Notes: generated from the letters alone by a model not told the origin. A stretch of 64,000 nt of DNA from CAIRDP01 sp037138335 (GCA_037138335.1 JBAXIO010000003.1:186001-250000), one strand, 5' to 3'; positions 1 through 9,201 are shown, counted from the first letter of the stretch. A program made the numbers and translations.

Positions 1-532
1 ACTTAACTCCCGGGTGGACCAGTTCGAAAACCTTTTTGGTCTCGCGTTCACTGATTACTGTTTTACCGTTCAGCCAGTCGTTTGAGAGTTTCGGCAAAGG
101 ATAATAATACAGGGTTTTTATGTGCCCGGAGATCTCTGCCAGCACCGGCAAAAAGAGTTTTTCGTCGAGAAGTGTGTCAGAGGATGATAACGGTATTGTC
201 TCCGACATCTGATCAGGGTAGGTGAATATTAAAATATGTTTGATCCCTGAACCTGATTTATACCCTACAGGCGTTACAATCATTTTGTACCCGGGTTCGT
301 CTATCCCAGTGAGATTAAAAAAATCGGGACTCTGGCGGTAAGGTTCAATGTCGGCATCATAAACGGCATCTTCAGCTTTTATGACCAGGGCGGAAGTGCT
401 ATCCATAAGGTAAAGCAAAGCGGTCCTTCTTGCAAAAATCAACCCGGGGATGCTTCCCGGCCGTTCACAATCCTGGCCATAAAGGGAACATGCCATGAGA
501 AGGATTAAAAGAATGGAAAATCCGCCGCGCAT
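1..532 (-). CDS. Xaa-Pro aminopeptidase (M24B), N-terminal part, cut by window edge
   Basis: This minus-strand gene starts at the ATG at 530-532 and runs off the left edge, leaving about 177 codons. The product begins with a signal peptide (hydrophobic residues 5-18, ending near GQDC). Residues 35-95 look like the N-terminal aminopeptidase P domain: an RR..LL...D segment followed by a YRQSPDFFNLTGIDEPG stretch, typical of M24B creatinase/prolidase-like enzymes that remove N-terminal residues before proline. The metal-binding catalytic domain lies outside the window, so activity cannot be judged. The ATG directly abuts the stop codon of the upstream DUF6263 gene (533-535), so the two are probably cotranscribed. 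A periplasmic location is inferred from the signal peptide. Confidence 0.7.
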   Translation of the reverse strand, partial: MRGGFSILLILLMACSLYGQDCERPGSIPGLIFARRTALLYLMDSTSALVIKAEDAVYDADIEPYRQSPDFFNLTGIDEPGYKMIVTPVGYKSGSGIKHILIFTYPDQMSETIPLSSSDTLLDEKLFLPVLAEISGHIKTLYYYPLPKLSNDWLNGKTVISERETKKVFELVHPGVK

Positions 533-1372
533 TTATTCAATAAGGCTTTGAGTAGTGGTCATCTTTTGGGTTATCGGAATGGTCATCTGCTGCTGGCCGG
601 TCAATGCCATGGTCATATCAACGTTATTGTTGTCAACTTCTTCTATCAGAAGTCCGAGTGGGGCATCAAACCAGATCGTTCCGGAAGTGTCTCCGCTGCC
701 TTCCATAGCCAGGTCCATGCCCATCTGTTTCATTTTACCGGTAATTTCCATTGAGCCTTTAAATTCTATTTTAACACAATCATGGCTCCCTCTCTTTTCC
801 TTTCCTGTGAAACTGTATTCAATGTTCTTTTTATACACGATCTGGCCTTCCCCTACCTCGGTTGTATCGGTAGAAACCCTTGACCATTTTTCCCCGATAC
901 AGACCTGGTGATCGGGCAACCTGGTGAAATTAACACTTCCAAGACTCCCTATGGAGAAAGAAGATTTTCCGGGTTTTGCAGTGTCGTGAGATGGCTCCTT
1001 GGTAAGCTTCCCAAGGGCCGTAAGCTTTCCCCTTACCGGTTTGTTTTCTTTATCCTTCATGTCCATGGTGGTATCCCTGCCCATTCCCTTCATATGGAAA
1101 GACACATCTTCAAAAGAATATACAAGGCTCATGGTCCCATCTGCCGACACGCTGTCAATTTCATATTTCAGATGGGAATGTGTATCGGTATTCATTTTCA
1201 TCTCCTGCCCACCCATCTCCTGGATGGTTTCAACGATGCTGCCCTGCATGTACCTGTAGGTTTTTCCTTTTCCCATTTTGTAACTGAGGCTGAACTTTTC
1301 CTGGGCTCCTGCCTGCACGTTAACCATCACAAATACAACCGTGACGATCAGCATAATCATTTTGGTCTTCAT
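533..1372 (-). CDS. DUF6263 family secreted protein
   Basis: The 279-residue product starts with a signal peptide (hydrophobic residues 5-20, cleavage near AGAQ) and is otherwise a soluble, beta-rich protein. The pattern of a charged N-terminal strand (YKMGKGKTYRY), a Met-rich middle and a late segment reading GTIWFDAPLGLLIEE resembles the DUF6263 family common in Bacteroidota. No catalytic motif is visible and the function is unknown. Its stop codon abuts the ATG of the Xaa-Pro aminopeptidase gene, and the M28 peptidase gene ends 36 bp upstream on the same strand. The three may therefore form one unit for secreted peptidases, which is an inference from spacing only. Confidence 0.6.
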   Translation of the reverse strand: MKTKMIMLIVTVVFVMVNVQAGAQEKFSLSYKMGKGKTYRYMQGSIVETIQEMGGQEMKMNTDTHSHLKYEIDSVSADGTMSLVYSFEDVSFHMKGMGRDTTMDMKDKENKPVRGKLTALGKLTKEPSHDTAKPGKSSFSIGSLGSVNFTRLPDHQVCIGEKWSRVSTDTTEVGEGQIVYKKNIEYSFTGKEKRGSHDCVKIEFKGSMEITGKMKQMGMDLAMEGSGDTSGTIWFDAPLGLLIEEVDNNNVDMTMALTGQQQMTIPITQKMTTTQSLIE

Positions 1373-1408
1373 TTTTTTTAGTTTAAAAGTCTTGACGTTT
1401 ACATTTTT

Positions 1409-3001
1409 TTATTGAACGGGGGCATCGCTTTCAATAGGATTGATACTGTACCTGACACCTTCATTGGATATTTTTCCAGCTGTGTAGAATACCAGCCTCG
1501 AGACCCTTGCAGCCTTGTGGCAATCAGACTTGTCGGGATTATCACTCACCTTGTGATAATCTTTATGCAAGCCGGTAAAGTAGAATATAAAAGGGACGTT
1601 ATGCTTGTAAAAATAATAATGGTCGCTGCCGCCTAAAAATTCACTGTCCTTAACGACAAGGGTGAACTTTGTCTTTTTGTTTTCTTTCCTGATTATTTCG
1701 GTGATGTCAGGACTTTGTTTGGCGCCTTCAAGATAAAGGGAATCAGGGGAATTTCTGCTGATCATATCCAGGTTGAGCATGGCTACCGTGGAGGCCATGG
1801 GGTGCAATGGATGAGTTGTATAATACCGTGATCCGTACAACCCCTTTTCTTCACCTGCAAACAAAATGAACATCATGCTGCGTTTGGGTTTCTCTTTAAG
1901 CATGCTGAAGGCATGAGCTACCGACATCACCCCTGAAGTACCGGAAGCATTGTCGTCGGCGCCATTGAAAATATAATCTTCACCCTCTTTATGCTCCTTC
2001 TTGCAACCCACGTGATCGTAATGAGCTCCGATGATAACCAGCTGCTTGTTTAAAACCGGGTCGCTTCCCTGTATGTATCCTACCACATTGTTCGCATGGA
2101 ATATTGTTGTAATGATATTTGCATGCATGCTCACTTTGGTGCCGGGCAAATCGTAGGAAACGCAGGAAAGATCTTTTTCAATTCTCGCTTCAAGGTGTTT
2201 AAGTGAGTCAACACTGCCGAAAAGCAACCTGACCACTTCCTCCCCGATATGCATCGCCGGGATCTGGTCCTCGCTGTCGATACATAAATGCATGGGAACA
2301 GCATCCCTGGGGATTATTTTCGTTAAGGAAGGCCAGGGGTATCCCCTTGCTTTTACCGAACTGTACTGCAGCGGCCCATTTACTATCAGCATTCCTGCCA
2401 CACCATGCTTCACGGCATTCCTCATTTTCTCTTTCAAAGAGATATATTTTGTTTCTTCCTTGCCATTAAATACAGAATTGGAATCATCTTTCTGGGGTTC
2501 ATTCCTGAAAATAACAACGATCTTGCCTTTCGCATCAATTCCTTTATAATCATCATAATTATATTCCGGGGCTGTAATCCCGTATCCGGCAAAAACCACA
2601 GACGCTGTAACTGAAGCGGGGGAAGAAAAGTCATAGGGAACATAATCCGATTTAATATTCAGTTCAAAACTTGCACCATTCCGCAATATGGCCAGTTCAT
2701 TGGAGTCGCCCAGTTCATCCTTGCAGATTGGCACTTCCTGAAAATAACTTCCGTTCCAGGGTTGAATTCCCCAATCCCTGAAGTTCCTGGCAATATAAGC
2801 CGCCGCCGAGTCCAGCTGTGGACTGGGTGTGTTTCTGCCTTTCATCGAATCAGAGGCCAGGTAATTGAGATGCCTGCTGAAAAATTCGGGTGTAATCAGC
2901 TTCTTCCCGTTTGCGGAGCTGTATTGGGATCCCGAACAACCCGCAATAATATAGGAAATGATAATGAATACGGAAATGCGGAATGCAACAGGGGTCTTCA
3001 T
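1409..3001 (-). CDS. M28 family zinc peptidase lipoprotein with PA domain
   Basis: The product is a 530-residue lipoprotein. It has a hydrophobic N-terminus ending in the lipobox IAGC with the acylated Cys at residue 22. A PA-type insertion lies at about 130-240, followed by the M28 catalytic core. The expected zinc and catalytic residues are visible: H327-x-D in GAHYDH, D349 in DDNASG, the Glu pair 384/385 in AGEEKG, D412 in LNLDM and H461 in GGSDH. These are features of bacterial aminopeptidases of the PepQ/SGAP type. A longer reading frame opens at 3178, but the promoter at 3051-3082 lies inside it and the lipobox needs the start at 3001, so the shorter form is chosen. It probably degrades peptides in the periplasm or at the outer membrane. 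Confidence 0.85.
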   Translation of the reverse strand: MKTPVAFRISVFIIISYIIAGCSGSQYSSANGKKLITPEFFSRHLNYLASDSMKGRNTPSPQLDSAAAYIARNFRDWGIQPWNGSYFQEVPICKDELGDSNELAILRNGASFELNIKSDYVPYDFSSPASVTASVVFAGYGITAPEYNYDDYKGIDAKGKIVVIFRNEPQKDDSNSVFNGKEETKYISLKEKMRNAVKHGVAGMLIVNGPLQYSSVKARGYPWPSLTKIIPRDAVPMHLCIDSEDQIPAMHIGEEVVRLLFGSVDSLKHLEARIEKDLSCVSYDLPGTKVSMHANIITTIFHANNVVGYIQGSDPVLNKQLVIIGAHYDHVGCKKEHKEGEDYIFNGADDNASGTSGVMSVAHAFSMLKEKPKRSMMFILFAGEEKGLYGSRYYTTHPLHPMASTVAMLNLDMISRNSPDSLYLEGAKQSPDITEIIRKENKKTKFTLVVKDSEFLGGSDHYYFYKHNVPFIFYFTGLHKDYHKVSDNPDKSDCHKAARVSRLVFYTAGKISNEGVRYSINPIESDAPVQ

Positions 3002-3050
3002 AAGGAGGATGTTTAAAAATGCTATCGGCAGATAGGAGACATTTATATTA

Positions 3051-3082
3051 CAAACGTACTGCAAATAAGTAAACCGGGCAAA
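3051..3082 (-). promoter_or_regulatory. Bacteroidota-type promoter for the M28 peptidase gene
   Basis: On the minus strand TTTG (3079-3082) is followed after exactly 20 nt by TACGTTTG (3051-3058), matching the Bacteroidota -33/-7 promoter pattern. Transcription would begin near 3045, giving a leader of about 44 nt to the ATG at 3001. It is also an argument against the longer reading frame that opens at 3178. Confidence 0.7.
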
Positions 3083-3293
3083 CTTCAAGGGAAAATCAAC
3101 CAAACATTTGATTTCACCCTGACTATAATGCTGATCAGCTCGGGGAGATTTTTTTTTACCTGACGCAACGGATTTCAATTTTCTCCTGTCATTAACATTA
3201 CAACAGGCAATCTGGCCTAACCCTGTAAATTTATTTTCAATAATCGTATCACTTTTTCATTTTCCCCGGATTAAGAGGGGTAGTTCATCTGTT

Positions 3294-3875
3294 ATGATAA
3301 TTCTGTATACAAATGAATGGCTGGTCAAGGGCTTCATGGAAGGCAGGGACTCTTGCATTAAGTACATGTACAGGGAATACTTCCCTATGGTCAGATCTAT
3401 TGTACTCTCCCGGAACGGAAACCTCGAAGATGCCGAGGATATATTTCATGACGGGCTGATCATCATTTATAACCGTTTTAAGAAAAATGGATTTACCCTG
3501 AATAGCAGTTTGAAGACATATCTTTTCTCGGTTTGCCGGAATCTCTGGAGACGGCGGCTGGAAAGAAAATACAGGTTGCTGTATGGCATGGATTCCTACG
3601 TTAGTGACACGGGAGGCGATGAAACCAATGAAAGTGCGGAAGAGGAAAATGCGGAAAAATTCAGGCTGTATAAAAAACACTTTGCCTCCATGCCTGAATT
3701 CTGCAGGGAATTGCTGACCCATTATATCAGAAAAACATCCCTTGATGATATCGCCAGGATTATGAATTACAAGGATGTTGAGTATGTCAAGGCAAGAAAA
3801 TATTATTGTAAAAACCTGCTCCGGAAAAAAATCCTGAATGACCCGGAATGCAAACAATTTATGAATTATGAGTGA
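3294..3875 (+). CDS. ECF-type RNA polymerase sigma factor
   Basis: The 193-residue protein has the two-domain layout of group 4 (ECF) sigma factors. Region 2 spans about 12-90, including the DAEDIFHDGLIIIY segment (core binding) and a basic stretch RNLWRRRLERKYR. An acidic linker rich in Glu and Asn follows at about 100-120. Region 4 lies at about 130-180, with an HTH around TSLDDIARIMNYKDVEYVKARKYYC. It should direct RNA polymerase to a dedicated promoter set. Its last 8 bp overlap the start of the anti-sigma-like gene, and a CHAT protease gene follows, so the three are translationally linked. No clear TAnnTTTG box lies upstream, which would fit autoregulation from an ECF-type promoter, though that is inferred. 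Confidence 0.88.
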   Translation: MIILYTNEWLVKGFMEGRDSCIKYMYREYFPMVRSIVLSRNGNLEDAEDIFHDGLIIIYNRFKKNGFTLNSSLKTYLFSVCRNLWRRRLERKYRLLYGMDSYVSDTGGDETNESAEEENAEKFRLYKKHFASMPEFCRELLTHYIRKTSLDDIARIMNYKDVEYVKARKYYCKNLLRKKILNDPECKQFMNYE

Positions 3876-4650
3876 CTTCTTAACCCAAAGCCAGTGGATT
3901 GGAAAATTTACTGATAACGAGTTGTCGCCCGAGGAGGAGACACAGTTTTTATTCAGGGCTTCCCAAAATCCATTGCTTAGAAATGAACTCAGGCTCGACA
4001 AGGATTTATCAGACTTGATTGTTGACCAGGGTTTATTGGAATTGTCGGAAACTATAAGAAAGACAATTAAAAACGGAAAAAGCAACAACCGTATGCCGGT
4101 ATACAGGCAAATTGCAGCTTCGGTGATCATCCTGCTAAGCATGGCCGGTCTATCAGGCCTCATTGTTCACTGCACCAGCCACTGGTATGGTCAATTTTTC
4201 CTTGCACATCATACCTTTCTCAGCCCGCAGGTAAAGGGTTTATTCGGGCTATATCCCGGTGAAAGGAAAATTAATTCGGCCTCCACCCCCGCAAAACGAA
4301 GGGCTATTGTTCAGGATAATTTCAAAGAAGACCCCTATGCTCCAAGGCCCGAATATGAATTTCTTGTAGGGACGGTCACAAGGGATTTATCTGTATTTGT
4401 GATCTCCCCCATGCCAAGGGTTAAGTGCAGGCTCGACAGCCTGGTCAGATTCAGTTGGAGATGGCTTACCGGCCCGGTGCCATTAAGTATTGAGATAAGC
4501 GATAATCATGGTCGCGTAGTATCGAATTATATGCAGGTGACAGATGTAACTTATATCCTGAACACAAGGTATTGGGCCAGGGGATTATATTATTACAGAA
4601 TATCGGCAGGTGATGAACTTGTGACCATCGGAAGCATTTTAATTTATTGA
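3868..4650 (+). CDS. Single-pass membrane protein, probable anti-sigma factor
   Basis: The 260-residue product has a soluble N-terminal part (1-78) and one transmembrane helix at about 81-101. The remaining 155-residue domain is expected to face the periplasm. The N-terminus (residues 8-45: W-x-x-x-FTDNELSPEEE, then NPLLRNELRL) resembles the helical sigma-binding segment of Bacteroidota anti-sigma factors. The C-terminal third (about 150-260) looks like a beta-sandwich, with alternating strands FSWRW, LSIEI, TYILN and YYYRI. The gene overlaps the sigma gene by 8 bp and sits directly before the CHAT protease gene. Position and topology make it the likely inhibitor of the sigma factor. A zinc-type HxxxCxxC motif is absent, so it is not a ZAS-type anti-sigma. 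Confidence 0.65.
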   Translation: MSDFLTQSQWIGKFTDNELSPEEETQFLFRASQNPLLRNELRLDKDLSDLIVDQGLLELSETIRKTIKNGKSNNRMPVYRQIAASVIILLSMAGLSGLIVHCTSHWYGQFFLAHHTFLSPQVKGLFGLYPGERKINSASTPAKRRAIVQDNFKEDPYAPRPEYEFLVGTVTRDLSVFVISPMPRVKCRLDSLVRFSWRWLTGPVPLSIEISDNHGRVVSNYMQVTDVTYILNTRYWARGLYYYRISAGDELVTIGSILIY

Positions 4651-4655
4651 ATTTT

Positions 4656-6020
4656 ATGGATCTAAGAATCTTTCTTTTTATAGTGGGTTTCCTGTTTATA
4701 ATCCCCAGGTTTTTAACATTTGCCTGGGCACAGGTTCAGGATGTTGAATCGTTGATCTCCGACATCGCCTCTCCCCAAAGGAATCTTGATCTGGGTTTGT
4801 CCTTACTGAAAGACCCGGCACTTAATCTGGCATTTAACGAAATAACCCGGAAAGCCGATATACCTGATACTTCTCTTCAGTTTCCCTTTTTTGCAACTAC
4901 AGGAGAACCTGTATATAACCCTTCTCTCCTAATGATGGTACAGGACTTGCTTTCGAAACAGGAAGTGCTTCTTGAATATTTTCCAGGTGATACCATGATT
5001 TTTGCAGTTGCCGTTACTAAAGAGTCATTTGGCATCCATACAATAAAGACAAGTCCTGAAGTCTGGCATGAATTATCGGGATTTAAACGCAATATCAGGC
5101 TGGCCGATTTCGGGAATTGCAAATACCAGTCGGAATTACTGAGCGAAGTCCTGTTAAGGCCGGTTAATGAATCTCTGAAAGGAAAGACGAAAGCAGTCAT
5201 TATCGCCCATGCCGCTCTTTACGGTTTCCCATTTGAAGTGCTTGTTTATCCCACGTTTCCATCAATACAAGAAACAGGTAAAACAAAATATCTTATTGAA
5301 GGGAAGGAAGTAGTCTATAATAATTCGTTGGCCCAGTGGCTGAGATCCAGGATACGTGATAAAACCTGTGCTGAGAAAACTTCTATAGACAACAACCTCG
5401 CATTTGCCGGTTTCTCCCCGGGATTTGAATTTCATGAATGCATCCAGGAACTTCATGAAGCGGGCACTGAGATCAGCAGAATAGGTAAAATGTTCAAAGA
5501 AAGGGGTAAGACGCCGGTGATTCTGCTGAACGAGAATTCCAACGAAAGCAATTTCAAATCCATTTCAAGGTACAGTCATATTATTCATATTGCAACCCAT
5601 ACCATCAGCAGTATAGACTGCCCCGACATGAACGGCCTTCTGTTCCATGAATTCGGATCACAGGAGCATACGGATGAAGATGACGGTTTGCTTGCTGTTC
5701 GTGAAATTTGTGAGCTGAAGATCCCTGCAGACCTTATCGTGATCAATGCCTGTGCCTCGGCAAATATCAGGAGCAGGATAGGTATGAACTGGTTTTCCTG
5801 TGCCGATTGTTTCATGAAGGCAGGGGCAAAAAACGTTTTATGCACCCTGTGGAATATAAGTGACCGGGCAGCAGAACGGTTCATGGTGGAATTCTACCGC
5901 TGCTACCTGGGAGGAATGTCATACAGTAAAGCCCTTCAAAAGGTTAAGGTAAAGATGATATCGGAACCATCAACATCTTTGCCTTTAAACTGGGCCGCAT
6001 ATGTGTTGATTGGTGACTGA
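4656..6020 (+). CDS. CHAT domain (caspase-like) protease with signal peptide
   Basis: The product (454 residues from the ATG at 4656) begins with a hydrophobic signal segment (about 4-25, ending AWAQ). Most of the rest is a CHAT domain of the caspase/separase clan. The His-Cys dyad is visible: H315 in IATH and C366 in INACAS. The usual trailing motifs are also present: GAKNVLCTLW, a GMSYSKAL helix and a terminal PLNWAAYVLIGD. Residues 90-200 match the N-terminal pseudo-caspase half (LLEYFPGDTMIFAV... PFEVLVYP). Unlike many CHAT proteins there is no TPR array. A TTG at 4647, overlapping the preceding stop as TTGA, is an alternative start. The signal peptide implies action in the periplasm, on the same side as the C-terminal domain of the neighbouring anti-sigma-like protein. 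Confidence 0.82.
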   Translation: MDLRIFLFIVGFLFIIPRFLTFAWAQVQDVESLISDIASPQRNLDLGLSLLKDPALNLAFNEITRKADIPDTSLQFPFFATTGEPVYNPSLLMMVQDLLSKQEVLLEYFPGDTMIFAVAVTKESFGIHTIKTSPEVWHELSGFKRNIRLADFGNCKYQSELLSEVLLRPVNESLKGKTKAVIIAHAALYGFPFEVLVYPTFPSIQETGKTKYLIEGKEVVYNNSLAQWLRSRIRDKTCAEKTSIDNNLAFAGFSPGFEFHECIQELHEAGTEISRIGKMFKERGKTPVILLNENSNESNFKSISRYSHIIHIATHTISSIDCPDMNGLLFHEFGSQEHTDEDDGLLAVREICELKIPADLIVINACASANIRSRIGMNWFSCADCFMKAGAKNVLCTLWNISDRAAERFMVEFYRCYLGGMSYSKALQKVKVKMISEPSTSLPLNWAAYVLIGD

Positions 6021-6027
6021 ACCACTT

Positions 6028-6405
6028 TTAATGGCAGGCAATTGTCTCTATCTCAATCAGTGCCCCCATGGGCAGTCCTGACACTGCATAGGCCGCCCTG
6101 GCAGGCGGGTTTTCAGGGAAAAATGAACCGTAGATCGAATTTACCAGGGAGTAATTGTCCATATTGCTTAACAAACAGCTCGTTTTTATTACATCCGCGT
6201 ATGAGTAGCCTGCAGCATTCAGAATAGCCCCGATATTCTTCATTACCTGCCTGGTCTGTCCTTCAATTCCTCCCCCTACAAGTGCCCCGCTGGAGGGATC
6301 AATGGCAATCTGGCCCGAAATAAATAACATGCCGTTTGCTTCCACGGCCTGGCTGTATGTCGCAATTGCCTTTGGCGCATCGGGGGTAGAAATAATTCTT
6401 TTCAT
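6028..6405 (-). CDS. ridA: RidA family enamine/imine deaminase
   Basis: This 125-residue cytoplasmic protein has the length and motifs of the YjgF/YER057c/UK114 family: an early YSQAV, then FISGQIAIDP, a QVMKNIGAILNAAG helix and a terminal ARAAYAVSGLPMGALIEIE. The last motif carries the conserved Arg that binds the carboxylate of 2-aminoacrylate-type intermediates. RidA hydrolyses reactive enamines and imines released by PLP enzymes such as threonine dehydratase. It is tail-to-tail with the CHAT gene (7 bp between stops) and lies just downstream of lptD on the same strand. Confidence 0.93.
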   Translation of the reverse strand: MKRIISTPDAPKAIATYSQAVEANGMLFISGQIAIDPSSGALVGGGIEGQTRQVMKNIGAILNAAGYSYADVIKTSCLLSNMDNYSLVNSIYGSFFPENPPARAAYAVSGLPMGALIEIETIACH

Positions 6406-6447
6406 GATATAATCTTTTATGACTGCCGGCTGAGGACTTCCGGCTGT

Positions 6448-9201
6448 TTAATTCGTATAGTCCCTGAAATCTTTCTTTTTATTCAGCTTCATGTCCTGCA
6501 GCATGGATGCCTTGATGTTTATCGAAAAGTTCCAGCTTTGTTGCCCGCCTTTGGGAATCCATCCGAAACTCATCTCCCAGCAATGCAGATCACGGTATAC
6601 CTGAACCGATGTATATGACAGTTCCCCATGCGAGAAGTCCCATCCTGTGGTCAGAGTGATCTTCCATTTCGGGGTGATATTGACCTGGCCGCTTACACCA
6701 AGGGTCTGGGTAATCTGGTCCGTATTGTGCCTGACCGTGCTGCTGTAAGAATTGGAGTAATGAAAATTGTAAGAAATATTAAAACTCCAGGGTATGTCAA
6801 AATCGACATAGTAATCATAGTCAGGTATCGTCTCTGTTTTTTCCTGGGTGCTCATGGCAGCAGGGGACCCCACGTTACCCGCTGCACCGGGTGCAACCGT
6901 TTTCTTTTTCTTTACCTTATCGGAAGAAAGACTGTAATTAAACCCTACATCCACACTCGAATTATCAAATTTCAGCAGCTTGTTATAAGCCTTAAGGGTT
7001 GTTTCATTAATCCGCCTGTTAAGTGAATCATGCGCATACATATCCCATTGCGCAGTGTATTGAACAGTAAGCCCTTTGATTATAGTGCTTCTTGCCGATA
7101 ATTGCAAAGGGGACCAGTTTAAGGAATCCTTGGCAAGATCATACGATATGCGTAATGTGAGATCATCGATCAGTGGGATCTTTTTTGTTCCGGTGACCGT
7201 ATCTTTCCTGTTCCTGACTTTCATTTCAAGGTTATTGCTTATTCCAAAACTAACCACCCCCGATTTATACTGGTTCGGCGAACCGTAAATACCTTGCTCG
7301 AAAATGGAATATTTCTGCGGGTTCCTGGTATTGGTGTCATTGGCTATATACTTGTAGTACCCTAGCTTAGCCCCGGAGAAATCGGGAGAATATGAAAACC
7401 CGACTGTCGGCGTAACCATATGCCTGATGGCAACAAGAGCACCCTTTTTAAACTGGTACATCCCGTATATCCTCGTGTTGATGGATGACGAGAAATTTGC
7501 ATCAATGGCATTTGCGAACCCGCCTACCTGCTCTGTTTTATATCCCGGCTTTATGGTGTCACCCGGTGCAACAATAATGGTATCCTTCTGGTAATATTTC
7601 CTGATGGTCTTGAAATACATCCGGTCAACCATGTTGATCGAATTCGTCCAGGTGAAAAACTTCAAAACGCGGATTGATGCACTGATAGGGATGGTATGCC
7701 TTATCCCGTTTTGAAGGCTGTCAATCCAGTTCCCTTTGAATAACAGGGAGTCTTTGGTGTAATACCTGTTTTCCATATCGAGGTTATACTTCATGCTGAT
7801 GTTTTCATACCACCTGATATTCCCCACAGGATTCTTTCTCCGAAAAGGATAAAACTGGTTCACCGACAAAGCAACCTGGGGAAGCACGAGATTTATGGTT
7901 TTTGACAGGGTGTTTTGATTGTGGTTGAAGTTCAGGTTCAGAAAGACCTTCCCTCCGAAATTCGTCGAATAGTTAACGCTTGAAGTAAATGTATTTGAAA
8001 GGTAATTCTGTGCGCTTGAGCTGAGATTATACTGGTTATAGGTGTTACTGACTATATTCACATTGGCTGAGAAAGTCGATTTTGGCCTTGCTTTCGGGTC
8101 CTGGGTGTGGTTCCAGTGAAATTCAAAATCCTTTTTAATATTGAAATTCGGGTCATCTTCGGAGCCAATCCGGTTGTATGCATAACCGAACCTTATATTC
8201 CCGTTGTATTTGTACCTTTTCGTATAACGTACCGATGGCCTGACCGCCCAGCTGCCATGGGTGTATATATCCCCGACCACAGTAAGGTCCATATACTGGC
8301 TCATGGCAAAATAATAACCAACGTTCTGAAAATAGAAACCGCGTGTGTCGGATTCTCCGTAAGTGGGAAGAATTAAACCCGAACGCCTTCCCGATTTGCT
8401 GGGGAAATATCCGAAAGGAACGAGGATAGGGGTGGAAACACCTGCTATCTCCATAAATGCCGGACCGGTGATTACCCGTTTCCCCGGAATTACTTTTGCT
8501 TTCCCGAAACGGAATGCATAATGCGGATCTTCAGGGCGGTCGCAGGTAGTATAAGCGCCGCTTTTAACATAGGTTACGTCATTTTCCATTTTTTTGACCA
8601 CGGTTCCATGCAAGTAACCCTCATCCTGCTTTGTAAATACCGTTTTAATGTAACCCTGCTTGGAGTTGTAGTTGTAGCGCATCTGTTTTGATTTGAAGGA
8701 AAGCGCCCCCTGTGTAAACTCCGGGATGCCCTGGTCCTTCCCTGTAGAGTCAGGGACTCCTTCGGCAAATACCTCGTTTTTAGGAAAATCTATCTCAAGA
8801 TAGGCCGATTTCATGCTGATGTCTTCATACTTGACATCTGCATCCTTGAACATATATACTTTTTGATGTTCTATCTCAAACCTGAGTGAATCGGTCGCTT
8901 TAAATTCAACTTTTGATTTCAAAGCAACCGAAGGCTTCTTTTTCTTTGATAAACTGTCTGATTTTAACGAATCATTTTTGACTGCGGATGAGTCGGTCGT
9001 TGCAGTCAGGTTTTTCTTTATTGAATCCTGGACATGAACACTGTCGGCGTGGAATTTCTTCAGGGAATCCGGCATTTGGATGCTGCCGGGGGTAGTCTTT
9101 CCTGCAGTATCGCGCAGGACCGGATAAAAAGCATGCAGATTAAACCCCGTAAAAATGAAAAGGAGTAAGAAGGTAGTCCTTGTTAATAATTTGGTTAACA
9201 A
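6448..9201 (-). CDS. lptD: LptD-like LPS assembly outer-membrane protein
   Basis: The 917-residue product has a signal peptide (about 5-25), a Ser/Asp/Lys-rich linker (40-90) and then an OstA/LptA-like beta-jellyroll segment (about 95-215; repeated short strands such as KVYMFKDADVKYEDISMKSAYLEID). A long outer-membrane beta-barrel with aromatic, alternating strands runs to the C-terminus. The TTCDRPEDPHY and ILVPFGYFPSKSGRRSGLILPTYG signatures at about 220-290 are typical of the LptD barrel start. The protein is expected to insert lipopolysaccharide into the outer leaflet. ridA is downstream on the same strand, while the amidase and MCE genes run the other way. The nearby OstA-like gene (11636-13159) could supply the LptA role. 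Confidence 0.88.
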   Translation of the reverse strand: MLTKLLTRTTFLLLFIFTGFNLHAFYPVLRDTAGKTTPGSIQMPDSLKKFHADSVHVQDSIKKNLTATTDSSAVKNDSLKSDSLSKKKKPSVALKSKVEFKATDSLRFEIEHQKVYMFKDADVKYEDISMKSAYLEIDFPKNEVFAEGVPDSTGKDQGIPEFTQGALSFKSKQMRYNYNSKQGYIKTVFTKQDEGYLHGTVVKKMENDVTYVKSGAYTTCDRPEDPHYAFRFGKAKVIPGKRVITGPAFMEIAGVSTPILVPFGYFPSKSGRRSGLILPTYGESDTRGFYFQNVGYYFAMSQYMDLTVVGDIYTHGSWAVRPSVRYTKRYKYNGNIRFGYAYNRIGSEDDPNFNIKKDFEFHWNHTQDPKARPKSTFSANVNIVSNTYNQYNLSSSAQNYLSNTFTSSVNYSTNFGGKVFLNLNFNHNQNTLSKTINLVLPQVALSVNQFYPFRRKNPVGNIRWYENISMKYNLDMENRYYTKDSLLFKGNWIDSLQNGIRHTIPISASIRVLKFFTWTNSINMVDRMYFKTIRKYYQKDTIIVAPGDTIKPGYKTEQVGGFANAIDANFSSSINTRIYGMYQFKKGALVAIRHMVTPTVGFSYSPDFSGAKLGYYKYIANDTNTRNPQKYSIFEQGIYGSPNQYKSGVVSFGISNNLEMKVRNRKDTVTGTKKIPLIDDLTLRISYDLAKDSLNWSPLQLSARSTIIKGLTVQYTAQWDMYAHDSLNRRINETTLKAYNKLLKFDNSSVDVGFNYSLSSDKVKKKKTVAPGAAGNVGSPAAMSTQEKTETIPDYDYYVDFDIPWSFNISYNFHYSNSYSSTVRHNTDQITQTLGVSGQVNITPKWKITLTTGWDFSHGELSYTSVQVYRDLHCWEMSFGWIPKGGQQSWNFSINIKASMLQDMKLNKKKDFRDYTN

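Noticed and set aside
3285..4163. Antisense open frame of 292 codons opposite the sigma and anti-sigma genes
   Set aside because: It lies opposite two genes with clear family motifs and coupled ends, has no family features itself and is explained by codon bias in the opposite strand.
4647..4655. TTG start for the CHAT gene overlapping the previous stop (TTGA)
   Set aside because: Possible, but the ATG at 4656 gives a normal signal peptide start. The choice changes the product by only three residues.
3294..6020. Part of a type III-E CRISPR system, because of CHAT plus sigma
   Set aside because: No Cas7-11, Csx30, Csx31, Cas1 or array is visible, and the CHAT protein has a signal peptide and no TPR.
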